DNA of 64,000 bases from Butyrivibrio sp. (GTDB lineage: Bacteria > Bacillota > Clostridia > Lachnospirales > Lachnospiraceae): contig JAILJR010000010.1 of NCBI GenBank assembly GCA_024694565.1, positions 1 to 64,000 of the forward strand. The letters run 5' to 3'. Each line of letters opens with the position of its first letter. Positions within the stretch are counted from its first letter, which is position 1. Position numbers and translations under genes: made by a program. The notes under the pieces were generated by a model that saw only the letters and a list, made by a program, of their open reading frames with translations, was not told the origin of the DNA and ran no database searches. Positions 53,201-62,500 of the stretch are shown here, one piece after another.

Positions 53201-53277
53201 AAAGCCAGGCCGATCAGCACCCTGAAAGCTCTTTTTTCAATTTTTTGTTTACGTTTATTTGAATTATACAATGTCAT
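50260..53277 (-). CDS. Two-component-type beta-propeller sensor with 7TM end
   Basis: About 1005 residues. An N-terminal hydrophobic leader (VLIGLALFMLIFLLDVNRG) is followed by about 14 Reg_prop-type repeats (for example RLWVGTNDAGVYLIDGG, RLWIGTARQYGVLRYDHG) forming two beta-propellers. A Y_Y_Y domain (ITIFPFVLNYSLINPQVSYQ, LPLGSYEFVMGVKDP) comes next, and then seven membrane helices to the end. There is no kinase, GGDEF or phosphatase output domain; output is probably supplied by the overlapping SpoIIE-type gene. The ATG at 53277 follows AGGAG by nine bases; the earlier frame starts in repeat DNA. Propeller sensors of this kind usually detect polysaccharide fragments. Confidence 0.88.
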   Translation of the reverse strand: MTLYNSNKRKQKIEKRAFRVLIGLALFMLIFLLDVNRGRCAEEAAPEQKDGDIKLSVDPTEDKDGFLSVLYDIRNGLPTSEANAIAQTKEGFIWVGSYSGLIRYDSNRFERPEYLSDIANVRCLHVDSRNRLWVGTNDAGVYLIDGGDITHFGKEEGLESLSVRDLTEDTDGSVYLAMASGVGVIGPKLNYHQLDFKELNGQSISYIRSDNAGIVYGITITGDIFSINEGKPEAYIDHRDFPFENAVALQPDPVNKRHIFIGTEHYIYYGTIADSFLASKQWSISPLLGARNLKYIDSHLWVCARNGFGKLSNGLIKTVDNVQMNNTIDNIMTDDEGNLWVSSSRQGVIKIVPNQFLDIYDKYNLDADVINSVCHYEGNMIIGAEKGLNVIGKGIVQDSLPVTEAVTASGKKIETTDLLDYLSGIRIRFVMTDSRNRLWIGTARQYGVLRYDHGKLLQFSEEDGILYDAVRSVEECSDGSYIVSTNGGINVIRGDKVVSGYDRDDGFAVSFILSAIEGFNKEIIAGSDGGGIYIIKDGKVNTITTADGLLSDVILRVKKSTTRKLYWIVTGNSLAVMTPDYQVTTIRDFPYSNNYDIYENSKGDLWVLGSSGIYVIPSEYFDLNEEALPVFFGIPNGLPYVATANSYSELTSDNTLYMAGNDGVVKVNIDRPLDSIGRIKLVLPYVDADGAQIYADNEGNFNIPAGTKRITIFPFVLNYSLINPQVSYQLRGFDSAMTILNKNDLTSETYTNLPLGSYEFVMGVKDPISGTETSRTFQIIKGMQLSTGAAGSVILDASALFFLAGLIIYTSSNRKRGRFDDRIFFVMIILCIFMCISDITSYLLEGSNITFGRGLMIITNTIYYFGIIIFPFLIYIYLEYRNDKSCFKNWKKYLLIGIPCSISSFVVLLSPFTGWVFRITETNEWRSGPLDEYIFIPIVVYLILVFIRLRKINVNMTVLGIIIVGTGFLAELWIPYVSATSFTYALTLLCIHIYAISKQMIEEKT

Positions 53278-53310
53278 AAAGATCAATCTCCTGACATAAT
53301 CTGATAAACT

Positions 53311-53440
53311 GACCGTCAAAAGCTCGTCCGGACGGCTCTGGCTGTGCATATTGCACAGGAGGCTGAGAGGCCCTTGCGAGCGGTCGGTACTTTGAGCCCG
53401 TACTTTGGGCTCTTAGTACCGCTACCAGCGAGCAGGAGCA
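53311..53440 (+). repeat. Palindromic element F, right arm missing
   Basis: The left side (CGTCAAAAGCTCGTCCGG, then GGCTGTGCATATTGCACA) and the core (53385-53421, stem GAGCCC, loop GTACTTT) are intact. After GCGAGCAGGAGCAGAAG the element stops and merges into the decayed kinase/DegV gene. The stop codon of that frame and its last residues are inside the element. Confidence 0.88.
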
Positions 53441-55186
53441 GAAGGCACCTTTGATGCACCAGTCTCTATTGAAGCAGCCCCCTCTTTGTTCGCAGTTACC
53501 CTTTGGCCATAGGCTTCCCCTTTAACACTCTCTTCATGGTTTTGCTCCATACTTTGTGATTCGTCGCTTATCTCCTGCGCCTGATCCGGTTCTTCCTCGG
53601 AAGTCATTATCACTTCCCTTGGAAGCAGTGCTGAGAGGTTGTAATTCTTGGAGCTCCTTTCAAGGAAAAGAATTCCAAAGGAACCCGGACCGCAGTTTGA
53701 GAATATTCCGGCTGAAGCCTTCTGGAAGATCAGATGCTCAAAGGGCACGATGCCTCTGACCATATCCTCTATCCACTCAAGGTCTGATTCATCCATTCCC
53801 GCGTAGGTGATAAAGGCAAGTTCCTTATCGGGCTTATTTTTTCCTGACAGGGCATTCTTTATATACTTCTCATAACAGCGCCTGTCTCTGCCGAACAAAA
53901 ATCCACCGACGCCCATTTTATCGTTCCTGACCTTCAGCACAGGGCGAAGCCAGAGCGTGTTCAGGATGCTGTTCATGGCGGGACTTATCTGTCCTCTCCT
54001 TGCCATGGTTTCCGTGCTTCTTATGACGAAGCTGCACTGGATGCGCTTTTTGGCTTCATCAAGCTCTGATACGATTTTCTCAACCGGATAGTTCTGCCTC
54101 GCAAGTCTTCCGGCTATCATTACAAGCAGACCTGCTGCGGAAGAGAGGGTCTCGGATTCTACTACCGTCACGTTTCCAAAGCTCTTTGCGGCAGCTCTGC
54201 TCATCTCAAAGTCCTTACTTGCACCTGACGTGAGCGCGATATAGATGACATGGTGCGCCCCCTTCAGCAGGTCAGAGAAGAACTTTGTAAGGGCTTCTAC
54301 TGACGGCGGCTCCGAGGACACATACCTGTTTTCAACACCCATGTAGCGCAAAAGACCGTCTGAATCTATATCAATATTATCCCAGAAAACACCCTCTTTG
54401 GTAATTACCACGAATGGAATTATTGCAATTTCCAATTCTTTTATTATACTCTTCGGAAGGTCAGTCATGCTGCTTGCAGCAATGACAACAGGCTTCTTTC
54501 TGGAGTAGCCCGAGGCTGTTCTTATCTGCGAGCCGGTCATCTCACTTCTCTCGGAGGTAATGACTTTTTCCTCGGGCAGCTGGTTTATAAGCATCTCCTC
54601 AAGCTGCATCCCTGATACCGGCTTGACAAGATATCCGTCGAAGCCGCTATTGTTGTAAAGCTCGATGTTCTCTCCGCCTGCGTTTGCAGTCAGAATAACA
54701 ACAGGAACGTCGTCAATATTGTTTTTGAGTAGCGCCGTCATGCCTCCGATGACATTGAGGGGAGTTCGAAGCTCATGGGAGATGTTGGCAAGAAAGTCCT
54801 CCATATCGGTCTCGTTCTCTTTTACCGTCTCCTTCCAGGAGTCAAGCTTCTCTCTCTACTATTCTTGTGCTGATGGTCATTCTGGTGAAGATATACAGCA
54901 TCATTACAGTTCCGATGTGAAAAACTATCTTGACAATATTGAACGGGCTGAGGTCAGTCTCAGTACTCCGCATCAGGAAAACAAACTGGATTATCATTAT
55001 GATCCAGTACTCAACAATGATCAGATTGATCAGCTCTATCCTGTCAAATACTGCAAAGCATGACATGAAAAGCATGGTGGCAACAGACACGTCAAGGAGA
55101 CTCGTCTCATGTATTCCGTGATAGAAAACAAGAAATGCTACTGTGGAAGTTGATAATATCAGACGTTCTTTCCTTATATCGTTCAC
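53422..55186 (-). pseudogene. Collapsed relic of a kinase plus kinase-DegV cassette
   Basis: A GTG at 55186 behind AGGAGG opens 114 residues resembling the membrane part of the 43129 kinase (FLVFYHGIHETSLLDVSVAT). The frame ends at a TGA just after a GA-rich tract; adding one GA unit would continue it as EKLDSWKETVKENETDMEDF into the second frame (from 54804). There HisKA residues (NISHELRTPLNVIGG) run at once into the second half of a receiver (DVPVVILTANAGGENIELYN), so the ATPase domain and the receiver aspartate are gone. A near-complete DegV domain follows (VVIAASSMTDLPKSIIKELE). The HPt domain is replaced by palindromic element F. It is non-functional as a kinase; the DegV part could still fold if translated. 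Confidence 0.85.
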
Positions 55187-55240
55187 GTTGGACCTCCTGC
55201 GCGGAAGAATGGGGAGAATGAAATGCGCATTGACAATTAG

Positions 55241-55249
55241 ATTGTACCA
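55241..55249 (-). promoter_or_regulatory. Possible extended -10 for the relic kinase gene
   Basis: TGGTACAAT on the minus strand resembles an extended -10 element about 55 bases before the GTG at 55186. The -35 is poor. Confidence 0.35.
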
Positions 55250-55323
55250 TCATCACGGTATTGCGTGCGGGGAAGTGTGGAATTTTAAGAATTTTTTTAC
55301 TATTTGGATAGTTGAGGAGTGAC

Positions 55324-55507
55324 GCAAAATCGGGCCCGAACAGCCACGTCTGTGCATCTTGTACAATCACTTCGGGCACGCTCTCGCTCCTTTCGCTTCG
55401 TAGCGGTACTAAGCTCGAAAGGACCTCGCTAAGTACCGACGAGCTCATAGGGCCACTCAGTTGCTAGTGCAAGATGCACAGCCGCGGCTGTCCGGGCCCG
55501 ATTTTGC
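55324..55507 (-). repeat. Palindromic element G (184 bp, degenerate core)
   Basis: Arms of 41 bases (55324-55364, GCAAAATCGGGCCCG and on; 55467-55507) match at 37 positions. The core at 55404-55438 is two bases short and its stem is imperfect, with loop GTCCTTT. It carries CACTTCGGGCACGCTCTCG and AGGGCCACTCAGTTGC, as other copies do. It looks like an older copy, located between the relic kinase gene and the DUF1269 terminator. Confidence 0.88.
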
Positions 55508-55584
55508 TGTTTTGTTCAGATGGTTTACCTAAGGAAAAGCTTATTGATGCGCTTTTAGTGTTATTAAGACTGTGCAAAATCAAA

Positions 55585-55621
55585 AAAGTACAGCTGCCTT
55601 TGAGGTTGACAGCTGTACTTT
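55585..55621 (-). terminator. Terminator after DUF1269 gene
   Basis: AAAGTACAGCTG pairs with CAGCTGTACTTT around a 13-base loop; on the minus strand the stem is followed by TTTTTTGATTTT. It stands 31 bases beyond the stop at 55652. Confidence 0.92.
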
Positions 55622-55651
55622 GTGGTTTTTATTCGTTAGCCCGGAAGGGGA

Positions 55652-56281
55652 TCAGCCTTCGGGAGCGAGTTTGGTTTTTACGGCTTCTACGTTGGCAGCA
55701 ATCTCGGATCTCTTCTCTGCCACCTTCTGCTCGATCTCTTTCTTCTTGTCTTCACGAAGCTCTTTGCGGGCCTGACGAGCCATCTCTTCTGCCATCTTCT
55801 GAGCTTCTTCTACTTCTACTGCAACTACGGCTGCGTCGAAGCGGGCGATGATTGTTTTGAACTTGCTGAGCTTTTCATCAAGAATTGCCTCATTCTCTTC
55901 GCTTGAAAGTGCGATGATGGCTACGTCATCATCATCAAGCTTGCCTGCGATCTGCTCGATAAGTGATGCATCGTCAACAGCATCTGTTGTATCAAGTACA
56001 GCGCCGATAAGTGAGCCATAGCTTGCTCCAAGAAGTACTCCGATAGGTCCTCCAAGTATTCCAAAGAGTGAACCTACTACTCCACCAATTGCTGTGTCAT
56101 CAAGAGTATTGGCACCTGTGTCAAAAGCCTCAAGTGTTTTAATAGTTCCGTTTTCCTTTTTTACAAGGACAGCCTGTGTGATGAAAGACTTGTCGTCACC
56201 GGGATTCTGCTTAAGCTCTGACATTGCCTGAAAGCCCTCGCTCTCAACCTCGAACAGACCAACTACGATATTCTGTGCCAT
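55652..56281 (-). CDS. DUF1269-family membrane-associated protein
   Basis: 209 residues: MAQNIVVGLFEVESEGFQAM at the N terminus, a central Gly-rich hydrophobic stretch GSLFGILGGPIGVLLGASYG typical of DUF1269 glycine-zipper proteins, DDVAIIALSSEENEAILDEK, and a long charged C-terminal helix (QKMAEEMARQARKELREDKK). It is probably membrane-inserted or a membrane-binding stress protein. AAGGAGG lies before the ATG and it has its own terminator. Family function is unknown. Confidence 0.85.
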   Translation of the reverse strand: MAQNIVVGLFEVESEGFQAMSELKQNPGDDKSFITQAVLVKKENGTIKTLEAFDTGANTLDDTAIGGVVGSLFGILGGPIGVLLGASYGSLIGAVLDTTDAVDDASLIEQIAGKLDDDDVAIIALSSEENEAILDEKLSKFKTIIARFDAAVVAVEVEEAQKMAEEMARQARKELREDKKKEIEQKVAEKRSEIAANVEAVKTKLAPEG

Positions 56282-56338
56282 TTACGTTTCCTCCTTATTG
56301 GTTAGTATGAAATACTGATAGAAACAGTCGCTTAGTAA

Positions 56339-56344
56339 ATTATA
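56339..56344 (-). promoter_or_regulatory. Possible -10 box for DUF1269 gene
   Basis: TATAAT on the minus strand lies 58 bases before the start at 56281 in a very AT-rich region. No good -35 was found, so the call is weak. Confidence 0.35.
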
Positions 56345-56424
56345 ATACAACAACGAAAAAGAACATATTAAGAAAATATAAAATATTTCAATGAATTCGT
56401 ACAAAGGCCATAGTCTTCAGGCCA

Positions 56425-56500
56425 GCCTTGATCATCTTGCCATCTTGAAGGTTTCGAACAGACCTATATCACCTCGCCATCTTAAAGGCCTCGAAGAGGC
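56425..56500 (-). repeat. Imperfect duplication of giant gene's last codons
   Basis: The end of the giant gene (FEAFKMAR then TGA) recurs about 40 bases beyond the stop as a similar 23-base string reading TTCGAAACCTTCAAGATGGC. It resembles the 3'-end duplication seen at 16412-16566 on a smaller scale. Confidence 0.5.
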
Positions 56501-59500
56501 GCTTTACTGTGGCGGGGGAGGTGCTTCCAATCTCTTTGTCCATTCCGAGGACGCTCATGACTGTTATTGCCATCAGCTTGGTCTCCACCATGGGGTTGTA
56601 CTCACTGGCGCAGAATACCAGAGACTGTGCCATGTTCATACCTGTGTCCTCGACAAGCTCTGAGACGTGCTCATAGCCACTGGCTGTGGCAATGGTGCGG
56701 ACGAGGTCGTTGGGGTTCAGCTTTTTCTCAAAGTTCTGAAGATATCTCTCCTTTTCCGCCTTCCTGAAGCCCTTTTTGAGCTTCCTTACTTCTGCCTGTC
56801 CTGCCTTTGTCTTAGTGTAGTAGTCAGCAAGTGCTGACCTGTCCATCATAACCCTGATTGCAAAGAGAGCAAACTCAAGTCCTGACTTTATAGCCCTGCT
56901 CATAAGCTTTTTATCTGCCCCCAGCTTTTCACCGATAATGTTTGTGGTGTCTATTGTAAGGTTGATGACACGGGACGCAATTCCCACCTTCTTTATCTCG
57001 TCGGTGATATCCTTTGAAAGGTCTCCGAGGGATCTGTGGAGATCAACTATGTTGTCGAGCTTTTTTTCCTCCTTCTCATTCAGTCTTGTCTCCTTGGCTT
57101 TTTCAAGCTTTTCATCGTCAGCAGCGCGGTTTTCCTTCGCCTTCTTAGAGCCGTACTTAAGGAGATTTATGTTTGAGATGTCATCCGCAATCCCCTTCAC
57201 ATTTTCTATGCTCCTCTTGACATATGCAATGCCCTTGGAGGCTTCCTGAAGTCTGTTTTGTACAAAGGGCTTAGCTCCGTAATATTTCTTTTCAAGCTCA
57301 ATGACCTTCTGAGTGTATTCCTCGCCAAAAGCGCTCTTTGCAAGGCTTTCCAGCATGTCGCTGGCATATTCATCTGCGGCGCGCTTTAGCTTGTCAAGTT
57401 CGGTCGCTTTTGCGTTGTCCTTCAAAAGCTCGTCAGTATCGGCATGGATAAGCTGATCGTTTAAAAATTTGTAGGCAAGCTTCTCCGAACTGTATTTTGC
57501 GAGCTTAGTCATCTCTTTGACATAAGGAATACTGTCGACTACTCCCCAGACATCCGTGAAGGTCTTTTTGATCTTCATGCCCTTGTTGTAGTCATCCCTT
57601 ATGTCGCCTTTTTTCTTGTCTACCGCAGCTCCAAGGGTCACCTTCTCAACGTACCCCTTCGGGATATTGAGGACTATATCCTGGTCAACTCCCTGGTAAT
57701 CGTTGGCATTTGGAATGTAGGTGTTCTGAGCCGTCTGCTGATTGTTAGCTGTCTGATATGAGCCGGTGTACTGGGACGTCACCTGACCGGCAGTTGTCTG
57801 ATATGGACCTGTGTACTGAGTCTGACTTTTGAGGGTTGCTGTCTGCATGGCCTTCTGCAATGCTATTGCCTCAGGATCTGATAAAGGCTGATCAGTGTCC
57901 TGCTGCGCTGCCGGCGATGAATCAATGATTTTCTGAACTACCTCCTTGGGTATATTTGCTGGTAACAGACCTGTGGTGTCAAAGGTCTGTTTCAGGAATT
58001 TGGAGTTTTCATACCTTGTGGCATAGTTCTTCCTGATATATTCAGCCACATCGCCAAAGGCATCATAGGCGGATCTGCTCTGTGCGATAATGCCGTCTAT
58101 GCCTTCCTTGATTTCCTGCAAAAAGGTGAGGTTTTCTCTCCTCTTTGCTTCCGCTTCCTTTGCCTTTTCCTTCTGCTCTTCCGTCTGCTTTTTATTTTCA
58201 AGCTCAACCATATTGATGTCATAGATGGAAGGTGTCTTCACCATCTGACCGACTTCATTATACAAAAGCTCTGTATTGTTCTTGAGCCAGAGCACACCTT
58301 TTCTGACATTGGCGTCTTCATCAAAACCAAAGGGCTTAATGAGAGTGTTGTTCAATACCTTAGCGCCTTCCTTGAGGTATTTTACGTACTTGTCGACATG
58401 ATACTCTTCATTTACGGCATTGACACCGGATCTGACCAGATACCTTCCCCATTCATTTCCTGTCCTGTGGAAGTTTCTCCTCAGGAAGCTGTAGTCCATT
58501 GAAAGACGGCCGTGCTTTGAGAGCTCACCTGCACCGCGGTAGAGTATTGCGTTACCCTCAGTATACTCAAGCTCTCTTGAAGCTCTTTTGACAAAACCGA
58601 GTGCTCGCACGAAAAGCTTCCAGTCAATAGCGGTATCTCTCTCGTAAAAGAAACGTCTCTCATTTGCAAAGAGCTTCTTCAAATCCTTCTGCTTAGAAAG
58701 CTTGTACCTGTCGCTTATCTGGGTGGACAGGAGATTGCTCATAGCCTTGTAATAGGCATCCTCAGTAAGCTGTATGCCGAGGTTGCTCTGCATGTTGGTC
58801 TCTATATACTCATCTAAAAGCTGATTTCTTCCTGCTGCATTGACAAAGTTTCTGTCCCTGTAGCCAAAGAAGCTCTGAATATAATCTCTCTTTGAGATAT
58901 CCAGGTAGTCACGCCTTGAGAGCACTTTTATGAAAAGATTCCTCTCATTGTCGGTCAGTGAATAGTAACCGGCAAGGGCTTTGTCAGCCATGCTCTTTTC
59001 GTCTTTGTCTGCCTGGGTCTTAAGCATCTTTTCAAATGTATTCTGTTTGTATTTGCTCTTGTCGTCCTCGTACTTTTCCTTCAGCTCCTTATATAGGGAT
59101 CTGGCCTTCTCATTATGTGACTGCTCGATATACTTGTCTGAGTTGGCAAAGACATGGGTTCTGGCCTGCTTCTCCTTTATCTCGTCCATGAAGGTAAAGG
59201 TATCCTCTATAAGCTTCCAGTCAACGAGGGTCTTGCGCTTAAAGGAGCCTGATACATAATGCTCCTTCGAAAGGTCTTTTCCGAGGAAATTGAGGTCATC
59301 CTTTAGTTTGAAGCTGAGGGCTGTCGTCATAGCCTGATGGCAGGCCTCGTCATCATCAAAGCCGTTTAAGACAGCGCTTCTTGTGACGGCGTCACCGCTC
59401 AGGGCTTCATACAGGGCGATGTGCTTTTCCTGATCTGCGTAGAGAGGGTAGGAAGTGCCTGTATTTATGGTGCTCCTGTCAACTACAGTCCTCTCCTGGA

Positions 59501-62500
59501 GGAGCCTTACTAAGACCTTCAGATCTGACTCACCCATATCGGTGATTCGTTTTTCAATCTTTTTCATCCGCTTGTAGGTATCATATCTCTGAAGATCCTT
59601 GATACCTTCATATGCAATAAGGTAGCCATAGCGCTTCCAATTTTTCTTAATCTTTCCTGTGGTGGCTTTAATATCAGCTTTGGCATAATTAAGGAGCTTG
59701 TCCTTGACACTTTCAATGGACATATGCTCTTCTGCCATACTGTCGACTTCAAGCTGCTGCTTTTTGCCATACTTGACGTAGGCGGTATTAATGGATGAGT
59801 AGCCGTCTGAGAGACGTTTGACATCTTTCTGTCCGTACATCTTGCGGTTTGCAGAAATCGTGCGTGCAAACTGCATCGCCCTGTCAAAGGCGTCCCCTGA
59901 AAGAACGTGCTGCTCAAGACGCAGGAATCCATTCTCGCCATAGTCAAAGAGGTTGTAGACTGCTGCCTTGTAATCTACATTGATATGAAATTCCCTTCCC
60001 GAGACATACTTTTCTATCTCAGCCCGAACGCTGTCGAGCTCTTCCTTTTTATACTCCTCTTTTGAAAGGAGTGTTGCACTTCCCGCAAGGCGTTTGCTGA
60101 GGGATCCCCTGTCCAGAAACATGAGTCCAACGGCAAAGAGCTTTTTCTCATCCTCATCCAGCTGCTCAAACTTGTTGCTCCTTCCCTTGAATACCATCGC
60201 ACTGTTTTTTATCTGCTCAGCAAGGAACTTCTCGTCATATGCACTTCCGAAGCGTCTGCTCTCGTTTTCACGATATGTTTTATTTGAAACATAGTTTGAT
60301 GTAAACTCCACATTGTTCCTGTAGATGGGGTCGTCAACAAAGCCTCCTACTCTCACTCTCCATGCGGACTCATCGAATTCATCCCCGGACTTTACTGCAT
60401 CTGCCAGATCCTTCAGGAAATACTCCCTCACGGCATAGACCTGCCTGTCAATGTAGACCTCTGAGGTGGCAGGTCCTCCCTCCTTGTCAGCTTCCCTGAA
60501 ATGATCAGTCAGCTCCTGGCGGATGAGGGCTGTAACTTTGTTTGAGTAGTCGAGATATTTTTTGTTTGTAGCAATAGTCTTCCTGAGTTCTTCGTTAAAA
60601 GCAAGGTAGGAGGAATTGGATGTGGCCTTGAGCTTACTTGCCTTTCCATCCTCCTTCATAAGGCCGTCGCCTGTAAGGAAGAGGGTGCGGAGGTTGATGG
60701 ACATCTCGGCCTTTTCCCTTTTAATGGAGTGCTCGGAGCACTCTGTTTCCTCGAACTCTTTTAAAGCCCTAAAGGTCTGTCTGAAGGACTTGTAGCTGTC
60801 GGTCTTGCGGATGACAGAAATATTGGGGCCGCCTGTCTTTTCAAACATGGTACTTCGAAGATCCATCCTGCCGTAGCAGCTTACGATGTACATCTTAGCC
60901 TCTTCGTCGCTCATGGCGGTTTCGTCCTCAGAGCTTGTGCGCAACAGATCATACATCTTGTTCATTGAGGCTGCATGCTTGTAGAGCCTTGACGTGTGCC
61001 ACATGGTGGTGTTCAGGTTTTTGAACATGGAGTCAGATGCACCCTCTTCTACAAGAGCATCAGTGAACTCCGGTGGAAGCTCCATCTCGGAAAGATGTAC
61101 GCGTATCACTTCCTTCATGGTCTTGATGCGATCCTTTTTGAGGCTCACCAGGTCTGATTCCCGGCCCCTGATCCTTATGAGGGACTTGCCCTCACGGACC
61201 TTGCCGGTATAGCCGTTGTTGACGCCAAGAAGCCTGTAGCGCTCCTGTCTTCCGAGCATCTTTTGCTTCTTCATGTACTCTCGGGCTTCTGTCTCTTTTT
61301 CTTCCTTTTTGAGCTTTTCGCCGTCCAATACCGCAAAGCCATCCTCAGTCTCCTCTGACTGATAGGTCTTTCTGATCTCCTCGAGCACCTTGTCCTTGTC
61401 TGCGTCGCTCTTTTCCTTCAGAATGGCAAACTCTGCCTCTTTTCTGGCATACTCCATCATCGTCTCACGTTCAGGGAGCCTGAGCTCTGAATCCGTGGGG
61501 GACTCAAAGTCAATCACCATCTTGTAGAGCTGGGCAGCGATCCTCATGGAGTGAGCTCTGGAGGCATTATTCTTCTTGAGGATCTTCTCCGCCTCCTTAA
61601 GAGCATCATTGATATTCTTGCTGATGCTGTTCATGCCGTCGGGGCGGACGTCATAGATCTTGTTGTTGAAATCGTTTATCTGCTTTGTGAAAAACTGTGC
61701 ATCACCCTTAAGTGTCTGATTATAAATGTCACGAAGGTAGGTGTAGGCGTACTGTCTGCAGATTCCCTTGGGAACGATGTAAAAGCTCCTGTTCTTTCCC
61801 TTGCTGGCGCCTTCCTTTGTGATGTCGGCAAGGCCGCTCATGTAGTTCTCGAGGCGCTTGTCCAGGGTAGTCCTTAGGTACTCATTAAAGAAGTCCTGCC
61901 CTTTCATCATGGCAGCATTGACACTTGGAATAAGAAGAAGGATGTCTGATATCTCAGAATACTTGCCATCTGCGTATTCATTAAGCTCCTTTTTTCCTTC
62001 TTCAAAGCGCTTTTCTGTCTCTTTTGCCTGCTCGGAGTCGTGCCCAAGGATTATGTCAATGCCCTCATCCTTTATTCTCTGAAGAGCGTCTTCCCAGGTC
62101 CTTACGCCAAAATTCTCAAGGTTTATCCTCTCCGCCTTCAGTCTTTCGTCGGTGTGCATCTCGTCAGTAGTCTCAGCGATGGACTCAGCAAGGGGGCGGA
62201 TACGCTCAAAGCATTTGTCCCGCTCAGCTCCTGTTATCCCCAGCTCTGTCAGTGCCTGGCTTACATCCTTGGAACGAAGACGCCGGAGTCTTTTTTTCTC
62301 CTTTTCGCGGTCCTTAAAGGCAGCTCCCCTTCCTGTGTAGGCAGCTGCAAATCTCTCCATGGTATCATATTGTGGCAGGCCGTTCTTTAAGCTGAGCGTG
62401 AACCTGGCGCTTAAGTTGTCTCCGTAGGATTCGATGATCCTGGTCTCTGCATCGGCTCTCTTTACGCGCGCGAGTGTTGCATCTTCCTTCTCGAAGCTCT

